A DNA stretch of 64,000 nucleotides from Omphiscola glabra (lineage: Eukaryota > Mollusca > Gastropoda > Lymnaeidae): assembly GCA_964017045.1 (NCBI GenBank), contig OZ024808.1, positions 25,389,896-25,453,895 on the forward strand. Reading direction: 5' to 3'. The notes beneath the pieces are model-generated. The model did no database searches. It was given only the letters and a program-made list of their open reading frames with translations, and was not told the DNA's origin. Shown here piece by piece: positions 11,387 through 26,300 of the stretch; position 1 is the first letter of the stretch; the number at the start of each line of letters is the position of its first letter. The translations under genes and the position numbers were made by a program.

Positions 11387-14300
11387 CAAAGTTACCCATT
11401 TATCTTATCATGCATCCATTGAATTATTCCTTTCTTTCATTGTCCTGTTTGTTACAGATATTGAGCCATTTATCATTGACCCACAATCCACTGATGCTGG
11501 AATAGGAGAGACAGTTGTCTTAACTTGTGTCACAGGAAGGAGTTCCCCATCCCTTGATGTAAATACATCATGTGCCGAAACTAACAGTACTGAAACTCTT
11601 TCCTCCTGAACATGAGCTTGTGTTTGTAAACTGTGCATTAGTCCAGCTACCATATGACCATAGAAGTGAATACAAATATATATTGGGCAGTTGTTGGTAA
11701 TGGGTCTCTCCATGAAGGAAAAAGTATTAATAGTTGAGCATTATTTTCTCTCATACATTATTGAATGTTAAAGGTGACCGTTTTTTTTTTTTAAATGTTT
11801 AATAACAATCTAATAGAGATTTTTTTAAAAGAAAAGGCACCAAGGAACACAGTTCTGGAAAGGTGCTCTGTCAACAGTCAGGGAAATCTAATTGACCAGT
11901 ATGTTAATGTGACCAGTATGTTAATGTGACCAGTACGTTAATGTGACCAGTATGTTAATCTGACTTTCTTGAATCAGGCATTCCTTTAAAAATTGGATCC
12001 ACTTACACCATAGCCAGACATTTCCACAATATATCATCCTGGCACACAGATCTTTCTCTGTTAAAATGTTGTCCAACCTGTATGCAGTATGTAAATTCTT
12101 AAAAAATTGGCTAAAACACATATGCTGATGTACACTTTGAAAGATGTTCCTCGTAGATATCACTTAACTCCTTAGGTAAGAGCACAAATAGTTCACGACA
12201 ATGACATTTTTTTATCCCCCGTAGATAGCCCCATGTCCAATTATAACTGCCCAGCAAAATTTCCTTGACGCCACTGGGCATTATGATGAATGGAGCTGTG
12301 CACTGTCGACAAATGCACTTATTCTTCAAGATGCAGGAGTTTCAGTACTGTTAATTTTGAGCATACTTTATTTCTAATTATGTTTAGTTGACATCAGCAG
12401 TGGCAGTTTCTGTCACATGGAATGGAGTCTTTAAGACTTATGGCTGCAATCATGGAATGAATTTGAAATAAAATTTTATTTTTTATTCTTTGAATAATTA
12501 CAGATTTCTAGAACAGTTGTCCCCCCCTCCCATAACTTTGATAAGGCGGCACTGCCAGCTAATACAACATCTCAATGGATTTGATCATTGAAAAATATAC
12601 AAGTTAAATTTTGTTGGTATATTCATTGAAACATAATTTAATTTTTGCTTATTTATTTGAGCCCAACATCATGTTATGTCACAAAACCATGTTGCCATAC
12701 ATTAAAGAATTACACAGCTATAGTAAGACTAGAAACCAACATCATGTTATGTCACAAAACCATGTTGCCATACATTAAAGAATTACACAGCTATAGTAAG
12801 ACTAGAAACCAACATCATGTTATGTCACAAAACCATGTTGCCATACATTAAAGAATTACACAGCTATAGTAAGACTAGAAACCAACATCATGTTATGTCA
12901 CAAAACCATGTTGCCATACATTAAAGAATTACACAGCTATAGTAAGACTAGAAACCAACATCATGTTATGTCACAAAACCATGTTGCCATACATTAAAGA
13001 ATTACACAGCTATAGTAAGACTAGAAACCAACATCATGTTATGTCACAAAACCATGTTGCCATACATTAAAGAATTACACAGCTATAGTAAGACTAGAAA
13101 CCAACATCATGTTATGTCACAAAACCATGTTGCCATACATTAAAGAATTACACAGCTATAGTAAGACTAGAAACCAACATCATGTTATGTCACAAAACCA
13201 TGTTGCCATACATTAAAGAATTACACAGCTATAGTAAGACTAGAAACCAACATCATGTTATGTCACAAAACCCTGTTGCCATACATTAAGAATGACGCAG
13301 CTGGTTTACAACAAAGACTTTAGCACTTGCCGTAACCCACTTACAGAAAGTAAATATTGATTTCTCTTTTTTCAAAATCCTGTATGGTTAGCATTATAAT
13401 ATTAGGTGTTCTCCAGTGCATTCCGCGCAGATCCTTGTGCATTGCCCACGTGATCTATGCATGCCATTGGGAAAACTTTGGTTCTCATAGAAATGAATTT
13501 ATTTATCATGATACTGAAACTTATTCCAATTCATAACAATCCAGCTTCATACGCTTTTATGAGAAGTGTTGAAAATCATATTTCAGTACCGTACATTTCT
13601 CATAAGACATTGTTTAAAAGTCATTGTTTAAAAGTCATTGTTTAAAAGTCATTGTTTAAAAGTCATTGTTTAAAAGTCATTGTTTAAAAGTCATTGTTTA
13701 AAAGTCATTGTTTTAAACATATCAGGTTCAGTGGCTTAGGAACGGAGACGTATTTCTCCAAGGAATTCAAATGACAATGAGTTATGGGGACTTTGACGTC
13801 ACAGGTCTTAGCACGCAGGTGTCCACGAAACTGACCCTCCTCATGAATTGGGAGCTGTATGGCATGTATGGGTGTATGGCCATCAACAAGTTCCTCAACT
13901 CTAGCATCATGAGTTCACCAGCCAATGTCAGCTACAAAAGTAGGTCGCTTCTGTTTTCTTAAAAAATCCTTTACATTAATTTTGCTTTTGTTTGTGTTTG
14001 GGGAAAAATCTTCGGAAGGCAAAATTACCCACTTCCCGTCATCCTATTCAGCAGAAACTTGGCACATAGACTCTTTTTTTTTTTTTTTTTTCAAAATTTT
14101 CAGCCCCACTTCCAACCCTCAAAAACCAGTTTTTTCTGTTTGTTAAGGAAGCAGAAATGTGTATGTTTTGTTGAGTGGGTGCCTGTTTCGTTGTGGAGAT
14201 TGTGTAACTTTTGTTATGTGCTTTGTATTTGTAACATATTTGGGTATACAGTAAAAATAAAATGCATTTTTGAAAAGGGGGGGGGGGGGGCAATGAAGGA

Positions 14301-17300
14301 AATATGAAATGTGTTTTTTTTGCCAGATGTTTGCCCAATTATAAAACCGCTTCTTAATAAATGGTAAATCTCATACAATTACATAAATACAAACAAAAAA
14401 TCTATGTTTTAGGGTTTGTTTAAGTAGGAGCAGAAGAGCTGTGTTAACCATCTCATTAATTACAAACGATGAAAGATCTTTCTCTTACTGTGCCCCCCAA
14501 ACAATGGAATTCTCCTCCCCTACACATCCGCAATATACCGACCATCACAGCCTTCAAACTGCACTCAAAACAAATCTCTTTAAACTCTACTATCCTGACG
14601 GATTCCCCTCTGACCGATAGACGATACTTGCTGGGTGCCAATCACGGCTTGACATTTAAAAAAGTTATGGAATGGTTGGAGCGAATACACATTTGCTTTA
14701 TTTTGTTTAATTAGAGTATGTTAATTTTTAAGTTCATGATGTACATCGTGGTGAGCCCAGCCCTAGGTTGGGGTACTATGCTATAAAAAACTTATTTAAA
14801 TAATAATTATAATAATAATTACAGACTCTACAGATAGGAGATCATAATTCAGTCAGTGTCATAGCAATAGCTCAGCGTCATAGCAATAGCTCAGTGTCAT
14901 AGCAATAGCTCAGTGTCATAGCAATAGCTCAGTGTCATAGCAATAGCTCAGTGTCATAGCATAGCTGGGCATCATAGCAATAGCTCAGTGTTATAGCAAT
15001 AGCTCAGTGTCATAGCAATAGCTCAGTGTCATAGCATAGCTCAGCATCCTAGCATAGCTCAGTGTCATAGCATAGCTCAGTGTCATAGCATAGCTCAGTG
15101 TCATAGCAATAGCTAGTGTCATAGCAATAGCTCAGTGTCATAGCAATAGCTCAGTGTCATAGCAATAGCTCAGCGTCAGTTGCTGACTCTGATCCCTTTC
15201 TTAGTGTGTTGTCTTTATGATCCAGCAAGCAGCATGTGCCCTTCAAGGAATATTTTATGATCATCAACCATATCCAGCAACATGTGCCCTTCAAGGATCA
15301 TCAACCATATCCAGCAGCATGTGCCCTTCAAGGATCATCAACCATATCCAGCAGCATGTGCCCTTCAAGGATCATCAACCATATCCAGCAGCATGTGCCC
15401 TTCAAGGATCATCAACCATATCCAGCACCTTGTGCCCTTAAAGCAATATTTTATCATAAACTGGAATGTAAATATTTGTTCCGCATCCTGACTTGGTGTA
15501 AACACCTCATTGTTGCTTGGCAACAATATCTATTTTAACTTCCCCCTAGAACTTCATGTTCGTATTTGATTCTATCCTTTGTCACTATAAACCAACAAAT
15601 CTCTTTGTTTTAGAAAAAAACTATGGAATGTCTAGGAAGCATGAAAATTCGATTGGATTTCTCTTAACCAATTGAGATCAGAATGGGGAATTTTATTTTT
15701 TTGTATAAACTACAACTACAACAATATTCCCCCCCCCCTCCCCAACCCTTTTTTACTTCAATCAACCAAAAATCTGAAAGTTTCTTTCTCTCCATCCACA
15801 GTCACACCTGGTGCAGGTCTTCCTATTATAGAATGGAATTACCCAGAGTCCCTTGTTGTGTCTGATGGACATGACCTCATTTTATCCTGTATAACCCAGG
15901 AGTCGTCAGAGTTCATCCAGGTTATGTGGTACGTTGACCAAAATCCAATGTCGAGCTCTCCTCGAATTTACACCCTATCAAATAACAGCCTTGGATTTTT
16001 CCCATTTTTGGATGAAGACAGTGGGAATTATTCTTGTTTGGCTGTCAACTCAGTCGGTCAGACACTGTCACCGTCTGTCAGTGTCACAACGGCATGTAAG
16101 TAACAACCACCTTGTGACAGATGTTGTGATAGTGTTAAGTTGAACCTGTTATGGGATAAATACACACAAACCACAGACTTCATTTTGGTTTTTAAGGAAA
16201 AGTGAATTTTAATTTGATATGTCAGAACAGGGTGGTGGGATTAGTGGTGTTTTTGTTCATATCTAGGGCTAAGATTTACCATCTTTTAGGTAAGAATCCA
16301 ATGCCTAAAATATACTTAAAATATACCTATAATATACCTATAATATACCTATAATATACCTAAAATATACCTAAAATGTACCTATAATATACCTAAAATA
16401 TACCTATAATATACCTAAAATATACCTAGAATGTACCTATAATAAAACTAAAATGTACCTATAATATACCTAAAATATACCTATAAAATATCTAAAAATA
16501 TACCTACAATATACCTATAATATACCTATAAAATAACTAAAATATACCTAACATACCCTTTCCTGCAGATCTTGACCTGCACTTCATCTCTGAGCCGTCA
16601 GACACTACGGCTTTTCTGGGTGATGATGTCGTGCTCAGATGTGATCCGCCAGATAGCACTCCTCCTGCTTTGGTCACATGGTACAAGGATTACTCCCCTT
16701 TGAATCTGACTTCAGGTGGGGTCGAGGTTGTCGGCCATGACCTCCATCTGATGTCAGTGGGGCTATCAGACAGGGGTCAGTACTTCTGTGTGGCCTTCAA
16801 CAGTTTGAGTCTGCCATCCAGTCGGACCTCTGCTCAGGCTGTAATCAGAGTTCAAGGTTAGAAGCCATGTTTTCATTGAATTATTGGGTGAGAGCTGTGA
16901 TGGTCTGCCAGTTGAAAGCCATTACTAGCCAAATAATTATGTTTATGTTTATGGTTTATGTTTATGTTTATGGTTATGTTTATGGTTTATGTTTATGGTT
17001 TATGTTTATGGTTTATGTTTATGGTTTATGGTTTATGGTTATGTTTATGGTTTATGTTTATGGTTATGTTTATGGTTTATGTTTATGGTTTATGGTTATG
17101 GTTATGGTTTATGTTTATGGTTATGTTTAGGGTTTAGGTTTATGGTTTAGGTTTATGATTTGCGTTATTTTTTTCTGAAACTCAAACTGCCTTAATGTGA
17201 TGAATGGCCAAAGATGCCGGGTGGGGTGGGATAGGGAGGCTGATACCAAACAGTCCCTTTATTGACAGTTTTTTTTTTTAAAGTTCTTTATTTTGCCTTT

Positions 17301-20300
17301 GGTTAAAAGTCAGTGTTAGGTTATTTTTGTGCTAACTTTAGATTTGGCTAAAAAAAATTACTTAATTTTGCCAGGCGTCCTGAAAATTAAACGTTAAAAT
17401 CCTATGAACATCCAGCAAGTTTCAAATAGAGGCACAAAGTTTAGAATCATTTGAACTTCATGTGCATAACATGTTAATTTTAGAATAAAGCCTTTGAACC
17501 TAAAAAAAATTAAATATGTTTTGTTTGTTGAATTACATGCAGGCCCCCCCATAATGACAGTGCCTCCAATTAATACAAAAGTTGTCAAAGGGAAACTACT
17601 CAGTCTTACCTGCCTAGTGGATGGTGACCCTTTAGCCAACAACTCTTGGTTCTTTGAAGCAAGACCTTTAGCACTGGATGGAAACGTTGCTGTTGTGTAT
17701 GTAACTGATCTTTGTAAAATCTTGTTCATTTAATATTAGGGTTGTGTGAGAATTCTTTGGGTTTTTTTAAAATAAATATTTATTTGTCAATGAGAAACTT
17801 TTTGTTATTTAAAAATTATATTCTCTATCTGCCTCACTTATCCTTCATAAATAATTCTTTTTAAAGGGGAATCATGCTTCACTACTTATGAAACATATTT
17901 TGAAAATCCCTTGGAAGTTAAAATTCTTGGGAAGTTAAAATCCTTGGGTAGTTAAAATCCTCATGTAGTTAAAATCCTCTGGAAGTTAAAATCCTTGGCA
18001 AGTTAAAATCCTTGGGAAGTTAAAATCCTTGGGAAGTTAAAATCTTTGGGAAGTTAAATTCCTTGGGAAGTTAAAATCCTTGGGAAGTTAAAATCCTCGG
18101 GAAGTTAAAATCCTTGGGGAAGTTAAAATCCTTGGGAAGTTAAGTTAAAATCCTTGGGAAGTTAAAATCCTTGGGAAGTTAAGTTAAAATCCTTGGGAAG
18201 TTAAAATCCTTGGGAAGTTAAAATGTTTGGGAAGTTAAGTTAATATCCTTGGGCAGTTAAAGTTAAAATCCTTGGGAAGTTTAGCGTGAATAAAAATTGT
18301 CTGTTAAAGTGTTTTATAAAAATGTACGTACATCTGCTGTTTCTAAAGTAAACGTGGCCAAGAATTATGGATCAGTGACATAGGGAAAGAGTGGGAGGGA
18401 CGTTTCACTTGTGTCGCCACCAACTTGTTTGGGACTGCATCAGCTGATGCATACGTGACAGTCATTGGTGAGATATATGTTGTTTCAAGTTTCAATCCCC
18501 CGTGACCTGATGGGGACATAAAATTGTGTTTATTTTGTTTTTGTGACAGCCATTACTAATGACTGTGGACAAAAAAATTGTTTTTGATACGGCCATTACT
18601 AATGATTGTGAACAAGTAAAATTTGTTTTTGAGACAGCCATTACTAATGATTGTGGACAAAAATATATTGTTTGAGACAGCCATTACTAATGATTGTGGA
18701 CAAAAATATATTGTTTGAGACAGCCATTACTAATGACTGTGGACAAAAAAATTGTTTTTGATACGGCCATTACTAATGATTGTGAACAAGTAAAATTTGT
18801 TTTTGAGACAGCCATTACTAATGATTGTGGACGGAAAACAAAATGTGTTTTTTGTCATGTCCATATTGTTTATATATATATATATATATATATAATTCCT
18901 CTTTCACCAGTGCCCCCTACATCTCTACAACCAATAGGAAATCTTGTAGTCAGGGCAGGCAATCCACTCAGCATCCACTGCTATGTCGTCAGCGATCCCA
19001 TGCCAGTTATTCAGTGGTACTTCAGTAAGTGTCAGCTTCTAATGTTATTTTTTTCCTATGGGTCTATTGCACATTCACGCCAGGAAAATGATGTTTGATT
19101 TCTGAACTGTCATAGAGAAAACAACAATTACAATGACACTGTAGCTGAAATGACACTGTAGCTGAAATGACAGTGTAGCAGAAATGACACTAGCTGAAAT
19201 GACACTGTAGCTGAAATGACACTGTAGCTGAAATCACACTAATGACACTGTAGCTGAAATGACACTGTAGCTGAAATGACACTGTAGCTGAAATCACACT
19301 AATGACACTGTAGCTGAAATGACACTGTAGCTGAAATGACACTGTAGCTGAAATGACACTGTAGCTGAAATGACACTGTAGCGGAAATGACACTGTAGCT
19401 GAAATGACACTAGCTGAAATGACACTAGCTGAAATGAAAATAGCTGAAATGACACTGTAGCTGAAATGACACTAGCTGAAATCACACTACCAGAAATGAC
19501 ACTGTAGCTGAAATGATACATTAGCTGAAATGACACAGTAGCTGAAATGACACTGTTGCTGAAATGACAATGTAGCTGAAATGACACTGTAGCTGAATTG
19601 ACACTAGCTGAAATGACACTGTAGCTGAAATGACACTGTAGCTGAAATGACACTGTAGCTGAAATGACACTGTTGCTGAAATCCAATTCAACCAGGATCA
19701 TGGCACAGTAAGGATAGCTGGAGAGGTGGAGATCTTGATCTGTTGTCTTAAATGGATATCTTGATGTCTTGTTTTAAATGGAGATCTTAATGTCTTGTCT
19801 TAAATGGAGATCTTTATGTCTTATCTTAAAAGTAGATCTTGATGTCTTGTTTTAAATGGAGATCTTGATGTCTTGTCTTAAATGGAGATCTTGATGTCTT
19901 GTCTTAAATGGATATCTTGATGTCTTGTCTTAAATGGAGATCTGGATGTCTTGTCTTAAATGGAGATCTTGATGTCTTGTCTTAAATGGAGATCTTGATG
20001 TGTTGACTTAAATGGAGATCTTGATGTTTTGTCTTACAACACATTTCTTCAATAATTATTTCTTTTCCCTAGATGGAAGCAAGCTGGGCCTCAACTATAC
20101 AGGCACTTCTTTTCCCTTGACATTCAGCCAGGTGAACTCTGACCTCCTCATTGGAAATGTCACGGCCAGCCATGCAGGGAACTACCTATGTGTTGGTTCC
20201 AATGAGGCAGGCAGCGCCACCTCATCAGGATATGTCTCTGTTAATGGTATTTATCATTAATAAATAGAATACATGTTCTTTGGTGGGAATATTTTATCAA

Positions 20301-23300
20301 TGAGAGCTGTATAGTTGTTGAAATGCTGGATAGTTGTTGAAATGCTGGATAGTTGTTGAAATGCTGGATAGTTGTTGAAATGCTGGATAGTTGTTGAAAT
20401 GCTGGATAGTTGTTGAAATGCTGAATAGTTGTTGAAATGCTGGATAGTTGTTGAAATGCTGGATAGTTGTTGAAATGCTGGATATTTGTTGAAGTGCTGG
20501 ATATTTGTTGAAGTGCTGGATATTTGTTGAAGTGCTGGATATTTGTTGAAGTGCTGGATATTTGTTGAAGTGCTGGATATTTGTTGAAGTGCTGGATATT
20601 TGTTGAAGTGCTGGATATTTGTTGAAGTGCTGGATATTTGTTGAAGTGCTGGATATTTGTTGAAATGCTGGATAGTTGTTGAAATGCTGGATATTTGTTG
20701 AAATGCTGGATATTTGTTGAAATGCTGGATAGTTGTTGAAATGCTGGATAGTTTTTGAAATGCTGGATAGTTGTTGAAATGCTGAGTTGCCATTGTTAAG
20801 GCCCTTTTGTTTTAAATATCAGTTATTATTTAACAAGGGATTTTTTTTTTTGTTGTGACAGAATGTTCAAGCAGAAATGAATTGTATGCTTGGTGTGATG
20901 AGTCTTTTGCAAAGGATCACTATTCTATGCGGCGCAAGTGAGAAGTAGACATACATTTTTTTGGCGGAAGTTGGGTTTTCCAAAACCCAGATTACAGGAA
21001 TTAAAATAATTTATGCATCAATACTTTGGAAAATAAGATTTTAACAGGAAAAAATATTTTGGAAATAATATTATTTCTTATATTTTACATATTTCCAAAA
21101 AAATTTGTGTCTGGTGAAGAAACTGGCATGCACTAACTGGGGTGATGATGCAAGTCTCCTAAGAGACTGAGCCTGCAAGAGAATGAACCATAGCTAGTGA
21201 GATGAGTGCAATGACATCATATATTATATATTTCCAGTTGCACCCACCATTGCTCAGACCTCCAAGAACCTGACACCTGTCATTGGTCAGTCATTAAGTT
21301 TAACTTGTCACAGTCAAGGCCAGCCGACTCCTTCCATGTACTGGATGTACAATGTGAGTAATGGCCACGCTTGCTTAAAGGAATCTTTACTTTTAACAGG
21401 ATATGCTGATTTTGAAAATGTATGCTAAAATATATTTTGTGTGCTTCATGCACTCTACGATCCAGATAATTTAGAGTAAACTCAGATGATTAGAAGCTTT
21501 TTCATACAAAGATATAAAGGTTGATTTGTGTGGGCGTTTTAATTCACAATAAATTTAAACATTAATTAAACGTTTTGGCTAATTCAGACTATTGGTGCCA
21601 TTAGGGATACATTTAGGGTTCAGGTTAGGTTTAGGGATACATTTAGGGTTCAGGTTAGGTTAGTGACAGTGAATTATAAAAGTTCACGGTCGTGGCAACC
21701 AAAATGGCAGCCGCGTGATATGTCATGGCACCAATTGTCTCAATTTACAAAGTTTTTTTGTATATTTTTTTTATGTCATATTGATACCGTGAGATGAAGT
21801 TGGTTCCTGTGCTGTTGTTGTTGTTTTTAAAGGCTTTTAAAATCTTTGATTGCAAAAATAAAAATGTCATCGACCTTTTAAATTTACAAAAGAATATGTT
21901 ACAAAATATTTCCAGATTGTTGGTTAGTATCACACTGGTGACTGTTGTATCACCCTGGTGACTGGTGTATCACACTGGTGACTGTTGTATCACCCTGGTG
22001 ACTGGTGTATCACACTGGTGACTGTTGTATCACCCTGGTGACTGGTGTATCACTCTGGTGACTGTTGTATCACCCTGGTGACTGTTGTATCACCCTGGTG
22101 ACTGGTGTATCACCCTGGTGACTGTTGTATCACACTGGTGACTGGTGTATCACCCTGGTGACTGTTGTATCACCCTGGTGACTGTTGTATCACTCTGGTG
22201 ACTGTTGTATCACACTGGTGACTGGTGTATCACACTGGTGACTGTTGTATCACCCTGGTGACTGGTGTATCACCCTGGTGACTGTTGTATCACCCTGGTG
22301 ACTGGTGTATCACACTGGTGACTGTTGTATCACCCTGGTGACTGTTGTATCACCCTGGTGACTAGTGTATCACACTGGTGACTGTTGTATCACCCTGGTG
22401 ACTGGTGTATCACCCTGGTGACTGGTGTATCACCCTGGTGACTGTTGTATCACCCTGGTGACTGGTGTATCACACTGGTGACTGTTGTATCACACTGGTG
22501 ACTGGTGTATCACCCTGGTGACTGTTGTATCACCCTGGTGACTGTTGTATCACCCTGGTGACTGTTGTATCACACTGGTGACTGGTGTATCACCCTGGTG
22601 ACTGGTGTATCACCCTGGTGACTGGTGTATCACCCTGGTGACTGTTGTATCACCCTGGTGACTGGTGTATCACACTGGTGACTGTTGTATCACCCTGGTG
22701 ACTGGTGTATCACACTGGTGACTGTTGTATCACCCTGGTGACTGTTGTATCACCCTGGTGACTGTTGTATCACCCTGGTGACTGTTGTATCACTCTGGTG
22801 ACTGTTGTATCACACTGGTGACTGGTGTATCACCCTGGTGACTGGTGTATCACCCTGGTGACTGGTGTATCACCCTGGTGACTGGTGTATCACCCTGGTG
22901 ACTGTTGTATCACCCTGGTGACTGTTGTATCACCCTGGTGACTGTTGTATCACCCTGGTGACTGTTGTATCACCCTGGTGACTGGTGTATCCCCCTGGTG
23001 ACTGGTGTATCCCCCTGGTGACTGTTGTATCACCCTGGTGACTGGTGTATCACCCTGGTGACTGTTGTATCACCCTAGTGACTGTTGTATCACCCTGGTG
23101 ACTGGTTACATTGGCTCCAGTATTATTTTACCTTTATTTTATATCTCTAACTTTCAGCTAAGCGTTACACTGCCTCAGAACTCTGTTTTAGAAGACCAGA
23201 ACACCTCTATGACCATTGTTAATTTAACCTGGGCCAACTCTGGTCAGTACACGTGTGTAGCCCAGAATTCAGTTGGCACAGCTCAGACGTCCACATATAT

Positions 23301-26300
23301 CAGCCTGCAAGGTAACATGTATTAAACATAAGGACATGTCGTATGATTGTGTTTGGTATGAGGACATGTCGTATGATTGTGTTTGGTCTTTGGAACATTG
23401 AATTCAATCTTGGTACAATTTCAAATTGTAAATATGGGAGAAAATGTTAGTATGGCCATCAGCTTGTTGAGCTCTTGTGTTTTTTTTAAATAATTTTTAT
23501 CAATATATAATTATTTACATGTCATTGAGAAATGTAAGAATTTTTCATTATGGGTGATTAATGTCATTAATATTTCTTGTTCATTTGGCACTGAGTGCAG
23601 GACATTGCTAAATAGCGGGGCAGTGTAGGGCACATGCCCTGGGCACCTAAATAATTATTCATGTAAAGTATATATACGGATATATACATTTTTTCAGAAG
23701 GTGGTGGCTAAATTGCATCTTTGCCCTGGCGCAGCTTCCCCCTGACTGAGTCTCATTTTAATTATTTATAGATGTATATATATATTGACGACATGTCTAT
23801 AGCTGTATATTGCTGTCTATTGCTGTCTATAGCTGTCTATTGCTGTCTATTGAATCTTTGTGTGATCGTATACAGTGCCACCAAGAATTGATGCCACCAG
23901 CTCTCCCCAGAGCCCTGTGAAGATTTACACTAAATATGTGCTGTCCTGCTCAGCTTCTGGCATACCCACCCCTGATCTGCAATGGACTCACTTGAATCAG
24001 ATTGTCAAACCTACCTCAAATGGAAGAGTCCAGTGTCCCGAAGTAGGGGTGATAGTTGTGCAGTTTGCACTGAAGAATGATTCTGGCCTCTACGAATGCT
24101 GGGCCAACTCCAGTGCTGGACTGGAGAAGACTGCTGTGTCTGTAGTTGTGTATGGTGAGTTTCCATATCAGTCTTGTCACTAGAGGTGTTACGTCAAATA
24201 TGGCAGGAAAAGATTTTTGACATCTATTTACTTGACAAATTAGTTTGACCATATAGATTATTATATCAAAATATTAACTCTTGGGTTACAATTTGTTTCA
24301 AGACGCCTCAATACACTAAAATGAAAACAATATTTTGTTCCGTTCTGTTTAAAAGCAACAGCCCTCTTTTTTAAATCTCTGTTTTATTTTTTTTACTCTA
24401 TGATTTTGAACATTCTAGACTTGTAAAGAATTGCACCATTAGAAAATATGAATGGAGTTCAAAATATAATTTAGTTAAATCCTACATCAACATTCTAGAC
24501 TTGTAAAGAATTGCACCATTAGAAAATATGAATGGAGTTCAAAATATAATTTAGTTAACATCAACATTCTAGACTTGTAAAGAATTGCACCATTAGAAAA
24601 TATTAATGGAGTTCAAAATATAATTTAGTTAAATCCTACATCAACATTAAAAATTATTTGACAACTAAAGATATGGCTTATGTATAGAATTTGCATTGTC
24701 ATGATATCAGGACTAGAGGTTGTATTGTCATGATATCAGGACTAGAGGTTGTATTGTCATGATATCAGGACTAGAGATTGTATTGTCATGATATCAGGAC
24801 TAGAGGTTGTATTGTCATGATGTCAGGGATAGAGTATCCCACAGAAATCCTGAAACACATGTTAAATCTCATCCTACTAGTGGATAAATATTAAAATATT
24901 TTTTTTTGGTGTCAGGTCCCCCCTCACCTCCAGTGCTGGTCAGTGCTGTTCCCCTGTCATCAGCATCTGTGTACCTGACTTGGCAGTGGCTGGACAATGC
25001 AGACCAGGCAGAGATTGTGGACCAGTTCCAGGTGTCATACTGGGAAAAGTAGGTCAATGTTTCACATCATCCTTCTGATTAATGTTGTTCAAAACTTTAA
25101 GAAACTTTATGACTTTAATTAATTCATAAGACCTTTGTATTTACCACATACAACCATTAACTCCTTTGAAAATGGTAATGAACATTTATTTCATCATTGA
25201 ATTTGAGATAAGATAAGATTCTTTATTAATGCAAATAATTAGAATTTTTTTTTTTTTTTACATTGTACATATTCAATTTTAGTACATAAAAAATATATGT
25301 TTTAACCAAGAAAACATTTTAAAATTATAACAGTTTAAAGACAAAACATCTAGTATTTCTGTAACATAGAAATCAGCCATCAATGAACTCCCTTAGGGAC
25401 TATAATGACTAATTAGTGATCATTTAGAGTTGGTAATCGCTGGGGGGGAATGTTTGATGTCAGGCAGTGAATGGTAATAAACATCAATTTTTAAAATATT
25501 TTTAAAATGCATCCAGCAATAGCTTGCCCCTTCTCTTTGTATCTTTTTTTCTATTTTCTGATTTAATGGTGTACGAGTTCCACTATAAGTATGTGATCAG
25601 TCTTATCATTCCTCGTAGAAATAAGTGTGTTTAATGAGAAGAAAAACCATTAAAAAAATGTATACCAATTTTATTTGCTATTGAGAGCTATCCAAATAAA
25701 CACTTTCATTATTATAAGATATCTAATATCTGATATGGTAAGCTTTTTGTGCAACTGAATTATTGCTGATGAACAACCATATCAGTTTATGTAGCTAGAA
25801 CTATTCAAAGAGATACTGATGCTAAATTTTACACCAACGTTTGTTTAGAACCAGCGCAGATTTTGTGGTGGGCCCTGTCAAATACATGAAGAACATAACA
25901 AGGTTAGAGGTCATTGGCCTAAAGCCTGGCACAGAATATGTCTTCAGTGTGTCTGCCGTCAATGATGCAGGGGTCAGCATTTCAAGCAATTATCTGTCGG
26001 CTGTGACACATCAGTCAGGTAATGTAGATAGTTCAACATAGTATATAAGATTGTTTTGATCAAAAAACTAAAAATTTGTAGCACTGTTCAAAATTCCTGC
26101 TTGCAATGCTACAACATGGAAAAAAATGTTTAGGGATAAAATCCACTGTATCATGTCATTCCACTTGCAGGCCCCTCTGTGCCAGTAAACTTAAAAGTTA
26201 AAAATGTGAACTCTACTGCTGCTACTTTGACCTGGGAACAGCCCACTACACCAAATGGGGTAGTCAGGCTGTACCAACTGATTTACACTAAAGTGAATGG

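Noticed and set aside
16937..17160. Interstitial telomere repeat
   Set aside because: The units are mostly TTTATG with only a few TTTAGG; they are not TTAGGG.
23590..23760. Possible hAT-like relic in intron 12 (GGGGCAGTGTAGGGCACATG to TTGCCCTGGCGCAGC)
   Set aside because: I could not define inverted termini or a target duplication, so the call is not supported.
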